The translations under genes and the position numbers were made by a program. Below the pieces are notes generated by a model. The model ran no database searches. It was given only the letters and a program-made list of their open reading frames with translations, and had not been told where the DNA came from. Shown here one piece after another: positions 57,824-64,000 of a stretch of 64,000 nt of DNA. Source of the stretch: an uncultured Bacillaceae bacterium (GTDB lineage Bacteria > Bacillota > Bacilli > Bacillales > Cytobacillaceae); NCBI GenBank assembly GCA_937995745.1, contig CALKIU010000115.1, forward strand, positions 62,001 to 126,000, written 5' to 3'. Position 1 is the stretch's first letter, and each line of letters opens with the position of its first letter.

Positions 57824-58207
57824 ATGAAAAATATCAGTTTTAATCCGGTTTCATTGCAGTCTTTGTCATCGCGGCACCCGGAACGAACGAAACAGGTCAA
57901 GCAGGCGGTGAATTTTTCCGACCATTTGGAACAGGCGGTCAGAGACAGCCGTAAATTGACCTTGTCCAAACATGCAAGCGAGCGCCTGGCTGAAAGGGGA
58001 ATTTGTATCAATGAAAGCAAATGGTCTCAAATAGAAGCTAAAGTTTTGGAAGCAAAGCGCATGGGGGTAAAGGAATCTTTAGTGTTGTTGCATGATGCCG
58101 CATTAATTGTCAGTGGGAAAAACAACACGGTGATTACAGCCATGAACAGGCAAGAAGCGACAGCGCAGATTTTCACCAATATTAATGGAGCGATCATTCT
58201 CGAATAA
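57824..58207 (+). CDS. Small flagellar operon protein (TIGR02530-like)
   Basis: A 127-residue protein encoded between flgD and flgE. The recognisable part is the middle, LSKHASERLAERGICINES (about 46-64), followed by KEAKRMGVKESLVL-like and VSGKNNTVITAMNR segments, as in the family annotated as flagellar operon protein TIGR02530. The function is unknown. It has no signal peptide or membrane segment. Position suggests a role in hook assembly or its regulation. As I recall, B. subtilis 168 lacks a gene at this exact place. ATG at 57824 follows GAGGGATGGA. Confidence 0.85.
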   Translation: MKNISFNPVSLQSLSSRHPERTKQVKQAVNFSDHLEQAVRDSRKLTLSKHASERLAERGICINESKWSQIEAKVLEAKRMGVKESLVLLHDAALIVSGKNNTVITAMNRQEATAQIFTNINGAIILE

Positions 58208-58240
58208 AAACACGTTCGGCCGGACCTTTTTAGGAGGCCG

Positions 58241-58266
58241 GAGCTGCGGAACGACAGAAGCAGCTC
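58241..58266 (+). promoter_or_regulatory. Hairpin just upstream of the flgE SD
   Basis: Perfect 7-bp stem GAGCTGC (58241-58247) / GCAGCTC (58260-58266) ending 2 nt before the flgE SD AAAGGAG (58269-58275). A second SD-like AGGAGG (58232-58237) sits on its upstream side, with no start codon within normal range. There is no T tract, so it is not a terminator; a role in mRNA stability or flgE translation is inferred. Confidence 0.5.
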
Positions 58267-58285
58267 GGAAAGGAGTTTGAAAGTT

Positions 58286-59461
58286 ATGTTGCGTTCCATG
58301 TATTCAGGAATCAGCGGAATAAGGAATTTCCAGACTAAGTTGGATGTGATTGGCAACAATATTGCCAATGTCAATACGGCAGGTTTTAAGAAAGGCCGCG
58401 TTACGTTTAAAGATGCGTTCAGTCAAATGATTTCCGGCGCGTCGAGTGCCACCGGCGAAAGAGGCGGACAAAATCCCCGCCAAGTCGGTCTAGGCTCTGT
58501 CATTTCAACGATTGATACGATTCATACGGGTGCGAGTTTGCAGTCAACGGGCCGTTCTTTGGATGTCGCCATTGACGGGGATGGCTACTTTATCGTCCGA
58601 CAAGGAAGCAATTTTTTCTATACGAGAGCGGGAAATTTTTATTTGGACCATAACGGAACTTTGGTCAATGCGGACGGGCTTAGGGTGCAAGCATATGATA
58701 ACGGCGCTCTCAACGACATTACAGTGAACGTCAATGCCGTTATGCCTGCCGTACAAACAGATGAGATTGTCATATCGGGCAATTTTTCATCCAACGCAAC
58801 GGGCGTAAACCGGCTGACAGACCAAATAGAAATTGTTTGCGAGGACGGGCAGGCGCAAATCATTGATGTGGAATATTATTTCGACGGCACAAACTGGAGC
58901 ATACGTTTTTATAATCGCAATATCGATACACAAAACTATGTGGAACAGCCCATTGACTTCGACAATTTGGGTAGGGTGGAAAACTTTGTCATTCCGGTTG
59001 TTATTGATGGAAATGTGACGGATCATGAGGTCACCTTAATTTTCGAAAATGTGACGCATGAACCCGGCTCCATCACGGCGATGGCTGTTCCAAACGGAAA
59101 TACTTCCGGTTCCATCGAAAGTTACAGCATCGGGTCTTCCGGGGAAATTTATGCTGTTTACTCGAACGGGCAAATTCAGGAAATGGGCCAGCTGGCAGTG
59201 GCCAGATTCAGCAATCCTTCCGGTTTAGTGAAAATAGGAAGCAATTTGTTCCAAGAATCGGCAAACTCCGGCACAGCCAATATTAATGTTCCCGGTGCCG
59301 GCCGCGGCATGATTGCATCCGGTTCGTTGGAAATGTCCAATGTGGATTTGTCTGAAGAATTTACGGAAATGATCGTCGCCCAAAGAGGATTTCAGGCTAA
59401 TACCCGGATTATCACCACTTCTGATGAAATTCTGCAGGAGCTTGTTAATTTAAAACGCTAA
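58286..59461 (+). CDS. flgE: Flagellar hook protein FlgE
   Basis: A 391-residue hook subunit. The N-terminal helix MYSGISGIRNFQTKLDVIGNNIANVNTAGFKKGRV contains the rod/hook ANVNTAGFK signature, and the C-terminal helix LSEEFTEMIVAQRGFQANTRIITTSDEILQELVNLKR is fully conserved. Between them a beta-rich domain (about 90-330) makes it longer than B. subtilis FlgE (264 aa) and similar to enterobacterial FlgE. ATG 58286 lies 10 nt after AAAGGAG; the in-frame TTG 58277 is too near the SD. Hairpins lie on both sides of the gene. Confidence 0.95.
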   Translation: MLRSMYSGISGIRNFQTKLDVIGNNIANVNTAGFKKGRVTFKDAFSQMISGASSATGERGGQNPRQVGLGSVISTIDTIHTGASLQSTGRSLDVAIDGDGYFIVRQGSNFFYTRAGNFYLDHNGTLVNADGLRVQAYDNGALNDITVNVNAVMPAVQTDEIVISGNFSSNATGVNRLTDQIEIVCEDGQAQIIDVEYYFDGTNWSIRFYNRNIDTQNYVEQPIDFDNLGRVENFVIPVVIDGNVTDHEVTLIFENVTHEPGSITAMAVPNGNTSGSIESYSIGSSGEIYAVYSNGQIQEMGQLAVARFSNPSGLVKIGSNLFQESANSGTANINVPGAGRGMIASGSLEMSNVDLSEEFTEMIVAQRGFQANTRIITTSDEILQELVNLKR

Positions 59462-59475
59462 TCAAAGGAGGGACA

Positions 59476-59510
59476 GAGGCTGTTTTCGACTCTGCCTTGA
59501 AAACAGCCTC
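59476..59510 (+). promoter_or_regulatory. 12-bp hairpin between SD and start of swrD
   Basis: Perfect stem GAGGCTGTTTTC (59476-59487) / GAAAACAGCCTC (59499-59510), 11-nt loop. It lies between a strong SD (AAAGGAGGGA, 59464-59473) and the GTG start of swrD at 59520. There is no T tract afterwards. If the hairpin forms, SD and start are 11 nt apart; if not, 46 nt. Confidence 0.75.
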
Positions 59511-59519
59511 TGAAAAATT

Positions 59520-59738
59520 GTGATAACTGTAACAAGATTAAACGGAAGTTCTTTTATGTTAAACGCTTTGTATATAGAAGCGGTCGAAGCCTTTCCCGAT
59601 ACGACCATCACGCTGACAAACGGCAGAAAATATGTCGTGAAGGAATCGGTCGATGAGGTAGTAAGAAGGATACAGGCTTTTTATCAATCAGTTAATCTTT
59701 TGGGAAAAGCGAGTCCGGAGGAACCCGGTTATGAATAA
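59520..59738 (+). CDS. swrD: Flagellar motor power protein SwrD (FlbD family)
   Basis: A 72-residue FlbD/SwrD-family protein. In B. subtilis SwrD raises flagellar motor torque and is needed for swarming. ITVTRLNGSSFMLNALYIEAVEAFPDTTITLTNGRKYVVKES covers the family core. The first codon is GTG at 59520. It has no SD at normal distance: the nearest is 46 nt upstream behind a 12-bp hairpin. The stop overlaps the fliL start by 8 nt, so poor initiation here could also limit fliL. Confidence 0.93.
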   Translation: MITVTRLNGSSFMLNALYIEAVEAFPDTTITLTNGRKYVVKESVDEVVRRIQAFYQSVNLLGKASPEEPGYE

Positions 59739-60153
59739 AACGGTAGGAAAAATGCTGATTATCCTTCTTATCATCGCCTTGTTCGGCGCCGGCGCGATCG
59801 TTTTCATCTACAACCAACAGGAGACGGGAGAAAAGAATGAACAGACTATTGATGAATTGTTGAAAATGACGGTCGATGTGGAGGAAATTACAACGAACCT
59901 TTCCGACGATGCGATCATCAGGGTCTCTTTTAAAATTTTGACGGACAGCAAGGAAGCCAAAGAAGAACTGGAAAAAAGAGATTTCCAGGTGAAAAATATT
60001 ATTATTCTGACTTTATCCGAAAAAACAAGCGGCGATCTGAAGGGAAAAGACGGCCAGGTCAAACTTGAAGAAGAATTGAAAGAAAAAATCAGCGCTATTT
60101 TGCAAAGCGGCAAAGTTGAGAAAGTTTATATTACGGAATCTCTCCTCCAATAA
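59731..60153 (+). CDS. fliL: Flagellar basal body-associated protein FliL
   Basis: A 140-residue single-pass membrane protein that surrounds the stators near the basal body. The membrane helix is about 8-27 (MLIILLIIALFGAGAIVFIY). The external domain contains TVDVEEITTNLSDDAIIRVSFKI, typical of FliL, and ends with a helix (LEEELKEKISAILQSGKVEKVYITE). It starts inside the swrD coding end, overlapping by 8 nt, with an SD (CCGGAGGAA) within swrD. Confidence 0.94.
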   Translation: MNKTVGKMLIILLIIALFGAGAIVFIYNQQETGEKNEQTIDELLKMTVDVEEITTNLSDDAIIRVSFKILTDSKEAKEELEKRDFQVKNIIILTLSEKTSGDLKGKDGQVKLEEELKEKISAILQSGKVEKVYITESLLQ

Positions 60154-60215
60154 CGGAAATCCCTTGACGGGAATCGGTGAAAAAGAAATAACGGCAATGG
60201 AGATGTGGGTTCATC

Positions 60216-61217
60216 ATGACTGGAGACGTTTTATCACAAAGCGAAATTGATGCATTATTGTCGGCGTTAACCCAGGGAGAAATGGATGCCGAATTATTAA
60301 AGAAGGAAACGGAAGAGAAAAAGGTTAAAGTTTATGATTTTAAACGGGCCCTTCGGTTTTCAAAAGATCAAATACGCAGTTTGACCCGCATTCATGAAAA
60401 TTTCGCCCGCTTGTTGACCACCTTTTTTTCCGTGCAGTTAAGAACTTATGTAGAAATATCTGTCTCATCGACGGATCAACTTCCGTATGAAGAGTTTATC
60501 CGTTCCATTCCCCAAAAGACGATCTTAAATGTTTTTGAGGTGCCTCCGTTAAGCGGCAGAATTTTGGTCGAAATCAATCCAAATATTGCTTATTGCATGC
60601 TGGATCGATTGATGGGTGGAGCGGGGACGGATTTAAATAAAGTCGACCGGCTGACAGAAATCGAAATAAAACTCATGTCCAGAATGTTTGAACGGGCTTT
60701 TGAAAATTTGAGCGAAGCCTGGTCGTCGATTGCGGATATCGAACCGGTGTTAACGGAGTTTGAAGTGAATCCGCAGTTTTTGCAATTGGTTTCGCCGAAT
60801 GAAACGGTTGTGGTCATTTCATTAAATGTGAATATCGGCGGAACGAACGGAATGATCAATATTTGTATTCCCCATGTTGTATTGAAACCTGTTATTCCAA
60901 AGCTTTCCGTTCATTATTGGATGCAAGAGGAAAAAGAAACAAGAAGCCCCCGGGAAATGGAAGGTTTAAAGAAAAAGATAATGAACGCCGAAGTTCCTGT
61001 TTCTGTTGAACTGGGCCGCACGGAAATTACCGTGAAAGATTTCCTTATGCTCGATGTTGGCGATGTGATTCAACTTGACCGGAACATAAACGATCCCCTG
61101 CTTGTGAAAGTGGGAAATATTCCTAAATTTTTGGGCCAACCGGGAAAAAAACATAAAAAATTGGCGGTTCAAATTTTAGAAATTTTGAAGGTGGGAGATG
61201 GCGATGAGGAAAGATGA
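60216..61217 (+). CDS. fliM: Flagellar motor switch protein FliM
   Basis: A 333-residue C-ring protein that binds CheY-P and relays switching to FliG. The N-terminal CheY-binding peptide LSQSEIDALLSAL is at about 6-18. The middle CheC-like domain contains VDRLTEIEIKLMSRMFERAFENL and GGTNGMINICIPHVVLKPVI. The C-terminal SpoA domain (about 255-330) is VPVSVELGRTEITVKDFLMLDVGDVIQLD. Length is standard (B. subtilis 332). fliY starts within its last 14 bases. Confidence 0.97.
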   Translation: MTGDVLSQSEIDALLSALTQGEMDAELLKKETEEKKVKVYDFKRALRFSKDQIRSLTRIHENFARLLTTFFSVQLRTYVEISVSSTDQLPYEEFIRSIPQKTILNVFEVPPLSGRILVEINPNIAYCMLDRLMGGAGTDLNKVDRLTEIEIKLMSRMFERAFENLSEAWSSIADIEPVLTEFEVNPQFLQLVSPNETVVVISLNVNIGGTNGMINICIPHVVLKPVIPKLSVHYWMQEEKETRSPREMEGLKKKIMNAEVPVSVELGRTEITVKDFLMLDVGDVIQLDRNINDPLLVKVGNIPKFLGQPGKKHKKLAVQILEILKVGDGDEER

Positions 61218-62349
61218 CATGTTGTCACAGGAAGAAATAGATGCTTTGCTCAGTGAAACAGAAGAATCAAGTTTCCCGGAGCAGTCCGAAAGGGAACCGG
61301 TTATCGGGGATTATCTTTCTTTGATTGAACAAGATGCAATCGGCGAAATCGGAAATATTTCTTTTGGCAATTCCGCAACTGCCCTATCAGCTTTATTAAG
61401 GCAAAAGGTGAAAATAACGACACCCCATGTATCCATGGTGTTAAAAAACAAGCTTGAGGAAGAATTTCCCATCCCTTATGTGGCCGTTGAGGTCAAGTAT
61501 ACAAGCGGATTTAAAGGAACGAATTTGCTTGTCATCAATTTTAACGATGCGGCTGTTATCGCGGATTTGATGTTGGGAGGGGATGGTCGGAATCCTTCCG
61601 AAACACTTGATGACCTCCGCCTGAGCGCCGTGCAAGAGGCCATGAATCAAATGATGGGTTCTGCCGCCACTTCAATGTCAACCATATTTAACAAACGGGT
61701 GAACATTTCACCGCCATCTATCACTATCATGGATTTGCCCCGGGGGGAAGGAGAAGAAAAAATTCCTGATGCCGAAGAGCTTATAAAAGTGTCTTTCCGC
61801 CTCATTGTCGGAGAACTCATAGACTCACATATCATGCTTCTGCTGCCAATTTATTTTGCCAAAGAAATAGCGTCCAGCTTGCTGGAGCCGGGCGGCGGAT
61901 TAATCAGCAGCGATGATCTTGTGCCTGATGAACCAATGCGGACCGCCGGAGAGGATTTAGACGGTGAAATGCCGCAATCGGCAAAACAAGAGCCTGTTTC
62001 GGTTTCTGCGCCGGCCGGTGAGGATGAGCCGAAAGTTCAGCCGGCAGTGTTTTCGGATTTTGAAGATGAACCGGCTTTTGAAGCGGAACCGAGAAATTTA
62101 TCCATTTTACTGGACGTTCCTCTTCAAGTGACAGTCCAACTAGGACAAACGACCCGTTCGATCAAGGACATACTCGAATTGACGAAAGGTTCGATCATTG
62201 AATTGGACAAACTTGCCGGGGAACCGGTGGATATTCTTGTCAACAACCATTTGATTGCCAAGGGTGAAGTAGTTGTCATCGATGAAAATTTTGGCGTTCG
62301 TGTAACGGAAATCATTAGTCAAAAAGAGCGCATAAAAAATCTGAAATAA
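61204..62349 (+). CDS. fliY: Flagellar motor switch phosphatase FliY
   Basis: A 381-residue C-ring protein combining FliM-like, CheC-like and FliN-like parts. The CheY-binding peptide LSQEEIDALLSE is at 7-18. Two CheC-type active-site helices with paired Glu/Asn are present: DAIGEIGNISFGNSATA (Glu48, Asn51) and VQEAMNQMMGSAATSMS. These support CheY-P phosphatase activity. An acidic linker (about 240-295) leads to the C-terminal FliN/SpoA domain. ATG 61204 is chosen because GTGGGAG ends 6 nt before it; an ATG two codons earlier sits on the SD. Confidence 0.95.
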   Translation: MRKDDMLSQEEIDALLSETEESSFPEQSEREPVIGDYLSLIEQDAIGEIGNISFGNSATALSALLRQKVKITTPHVSMVLKNKLEEEFPIPYVAVEVKYTSGFKGTNLLVINFNDAAVIADLMLGGDGRNPSETLDDLRLSAVQEAMNQMMGSAATSMSTIFNKRVNISPPSITIMDLPRGEGEEKIPDAEELIKVSFRLIVGELIDSHIMLLLPIYFAKEIASSLLEPGGGLISSDDLVPDEPMRTAGEDLDGEMPQSAKQEPVSVSAPAGEDEPKVQPAVFSDFEDEPAFEAEPRNLSILLDVPLQVTVQLGQTTRSIKDILELTKGSIIELDKLAGEPVDILVNNHLIAKGEVVVIDENFGVRVTEIISQKERIKNLK

Positions 62350-62367
62350 TCAGGAGGGAGAAAGGGT

Positions 62368-62730
62368 ATGGCGTACCGGATATTAATCGTAGATGATGCG
62401 GCTTTTATGAGGATGATGCTTAAAGACATATTAACAAAAAACGGGTTTGAAGTTGTTGCTGAAGCGGCGGACGGGGTTCAAGCGGTTGAAAAATATGTTG
62501 AGACAAAGCCGGACTTGGTGACGATGGATATTACAATGCCGGAAATGGACGGGATTATGGCATTAAAGGAAATAAGAAGAATCGATCCGGATGCCAAAGT
62601 GATCATGGTTTCGGCTATGGGGCAGCAAGCCATGGTCATTGATGCGATTCAGGTTGGAGCAAAAGATTTTATAGTCAAGCCGTTTCAGGCTGACAGGGTA
62701 TTAGAGGCAGTTACGAAAGTGTTAAAATGA
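62368..62730 (+). CDS. cheY: Chemotaxis response regulator CheY
   Basis: A 120-residue single receiver domain. The phospho-acceptor is Asp54 in LVTMDITMPEMDGI. Asp9-Asp10 in ILIVDDAAFM hold the metal, VSAMGQQ carries the conserved Ser/Thr position, and VKPFQADR the conserved Lys. In B. subtilis CheY-P promotes counterclockwise rotation by acting on FliM/FliY. Located right after fliY, its phosphatase, with a strong SD (AGGAGGGAG). Confidence 0.97.
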   Translation: MAYRILIVDDAAFMRMMLKDILTKNGFEVVAEAADGVQAVEKYVETKPDLVTMDITMPEMDGIMALKEIRRIDPDAKVIMVSAMGQQAMVIDAIQVGAKDFIVKPFQADRVLEAVTKVLK

Positions 62731-62815
62731 GCGGAAAATGAATCTATAACATTGTACATAATGGCTGCGCTCTATGTATGCAGCCGGAAGGGTTTTTGGG
62801 ATTGGGGTGCAATCA

Positions 62816-63478
62816 GTGCAAAAAATAGCCGGATGGATGTTTGTCTTACTCATGATGTTTGTTTTGTTCCCTTCGGAAATGGCCGCGGTATATGCGGAAG
62901 AATATGATAGCGTGAAAGATTGTCTTGAAAATCCGGATGCGTGCGCAAAGAGCGGACAGAATCCGGCGGAAAATTCCGGTGGAACTGAAGACACGCAAAA
63001 AGCGGGTACGGGCAGTTTGCTGTGGGATTTTGCCAAAATGATTCTTGCCACTATTGCAGTTGTCGCACTAATATATTTCCTATTTCATTATTTGGGTAAG
63101 AAGAGCCGGGAATACCAACAAACCGCATTATTGCAAAATATTGGCGGCATTAAAGTGGGGGCAAACCGGTCCGTGCAAATCATTAAAGTCGGAGGGCGGG
63201 TTTTTGTCATCGGTGTCGGCGAAAATGTGAATCTGCTGAAAGAACTGAGCGGTGAAGAAGCCGAGGAACTGCTGACCAAATACGATCAATATTTGGACAA
63301 ACTCGCGAAGCCGCAGGATATTATATCTAGGTTGCGCCGCCGGTTCGGCGGAAAAGGTCAGGAATATGATGAAATCCCTTTTTCATCCGTTTTGGACGAA
63401 CAGTTTAAGGAGATGGGCAAAGAAAGAAAGGAAGCTTATGAAGAACTGACGAAGAAGGGTCAGAGTTACGATGAATGA
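62816..63478 (+). CDS. fliZ: Flagellar export apparatus protein FliZ (FliO type)
   Basis: A 220-residue protein that supports assembly of the FliP/Q/R export gate. An N-terminal signal peptide (about 1-27, ending MAAVYA) is followed by a short extracellular segment and a membrane helix at about 79-101 (LLWDFAKMILATIAVVALIYFLF). The cytosolic FliO domain contains LLQNIGGIKVGANRSVQIIKVGGRVFVIGVG. GTG at 62816 after GGGGTG gives a length equal to B. subtilis FliZ (219); the ATG at 62774 has no SD. The end overlaps fliP. Confidence 0.93.
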   Translation: MQKIAGWMFVLLMMFVLFPSEMAAVYAEEYDSVKDCLENPDACAKSGQNPAENSGGTEDTQKAGTGSLLWDFAKMILATIAVVALIYFLFHYLGKKSREYQQTALLQNIGGIKVGANRSVQIIKVGGRVFVIGVGENVNLLKELSGEEAEELLTKYDQYLDKLAKPQDIISRLRRRFGGKGQEYDEIPFSSVLDEQFKEMGKERKEAYEELTKKGQSYDE

Positions 63479-64000
63479 GTTTATGGAGTTTTTTAACAAC
63501 AGTACGCCGGAATATGTTTCAACATCGGTTAAATTGGTTTTGTTGCTTACGGTATTGGCACTCGCTCCTAGCATTCTTATTTTGATGACTTCATTTACGA
63601 GAATAATAGTTGTTTTTTCTTTTGTCCGCTCGGCTCTTGCCACGCAGCAAATGCCGCCGAACCAGGTGCTCATTGGATTGGCGCTCTTTCTTACATTTTT
63701 TGTGATGGCGCCTGTATTTTCGGAAGTGAATGAAAAAGCACTGACTCCTTTATTTAACGAGGAGATCAATTTGGAAGAGGCCTATGAGCGGGCCTCTGTT
63801 CCCCTGAAAGAATTTATGAGCAAACATACGAGACAAAAAGATTTGGAACTTTTTTTAAGGTATTCGAAGGCGGAACGGCCGGAATCTGTGGAAGACATTC
63901 CTTTGACTACCCTCGTTCCGGCATTTGCCATCAGTGAACTGAAAACGGCTTTTCAAATTGGCTTTATGATATTTGTTCCTTTTTTGGTTATCGATATGGT
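63471..64000 (+). CDS. fliP: Flagellar export gate protein FliP (partial, cut by window end)
   Basis: The N-terminal 176 residues of FliP, the core of the type III export gate; the rest lies beyond the window. SVKLVLLLTVLALAPSILIL begins the first membrane region, followed by MTSFTRIIVVFSFVRSALATQQ and MPPNQVLIGLALFLTFFVM. SKHTRQKDLELF, TTLVPAFAISELKTAFQIGF and MIFVPFLVIDMV are highly conserved. ATG 63471 overlaps the fliZ stop (ATGAATGA). No interruption is seen in the visible part. Confidence 0.95.
   Translation, partial: MNEFMEFFNNSTPEYVSTSVKLVLLLTVLALAPSILILMTSFTRIIVVFSFVRSALATQQMPPNQVLIGLALFLTFFVMAPVFSEVNEKALTPLFNEEINLEEAYERASVPLKEFMSKHTRQKDLELFLRYSKAERPESVEDIPLTTLVPAFAISELKTAFQIGFMIFVPFLVIDM

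Noticed and set aside
59497..59523. Micro-ORF TTG-to-TGA (8 codons) overlapping the swrD GTG
   Set aside because: Its TTG lies 23 nt beyond the SD and within the hairpin, so translation is unlikely; the hairpin-bridge explanation fits better.
62763..62785. GGCTGC/GCAGCC hairpin between cheY and fliZ as a terminator
   Set aside because: Only 6 bp with an 11-nt loop and no T tract; the operon continues through fliZ and fliP.

Overview
This window is a stretch of chromosomal core genome from a Firmicute of the order Bacillales, most likely a Bacillaceae relative of Bacillus/Geobacillus/Caldibacillus. The evidence is gene order and content. From remA-gmk-rpoZ through smc-ftsY-ffh, sucCD, topA, codY and the start of the fla/che operon, the order matches the Bacillus subtilis ylo/ylx region almost gene for gene. 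The window also holds spore gene spoVM, acyl-lipid regulator fapR, and Gram-positive regulators codY, prkC and prpC. Shine-Dalgarno (SD) sites are strong and GGAGG-type. By my reading 20 of 67 genes start with GTG or TTG. No tRNA, rRNA, CRISPR array, intact insertion sequence or prophage gene was seen.

Layout. 88-13972: biofilm/matrix regulator RemA, nucleotide and coenzyme genes (gmk, rpoZ, coaBC), replication restart (priA), formyl-Met handling (def, fmt), rRNA modification (rsmB, rlmN), the PrpC/PrkC signalling pair, ribosome GTPase rsgA, rpe and thiN. 14072-17050: tiny spoVM, the single minus-strand gene rpmB, and yloU-fakA. 17180-24103: recG, then the FapR-controlled lipid operon fapR-plsX-fabD-fabG, acpP and rnc. 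24154-33866: smc, the SRP genes ftsY-ylxM-ffh, and rpsP-khpA / ylqD-rimM-trmD-rplS. 34182-40004: lepB, rbgA, rnhB, sucCD and dprA. 40474-48121: topA, trmFO, xerC, hslV-hslU and codY. 48878-64000: the proximal half of the fla/che operon, flgB to fliP (cut by the window end), with genes almost back to back.

Regulation visible in the DNA: a near-perfect FapR operator overlapping the fapR promoter; a CcpA-type cre match in the rnhB-sucC gap; sigma-A promoters for rplS, ylxM and others; an rplS leader hairpin; and about fourteen intrinsic terminator candidates that cut the region into transcription units.

I found no new multi-gene system; the coding content is conserved housekeeping and flagellar genes. 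The most interesting signals are non-coding. They are a 12-bp hairpin lying between a strong SD and the GTG start of swrD, a second hairpin just before flgE, clustered dyads upstream of topA, alternative hairpins after spoVM, and a 750-bp codY-flgB gap with a long G-rich segment and repeat motifs that could be a decayed mobile-element end.
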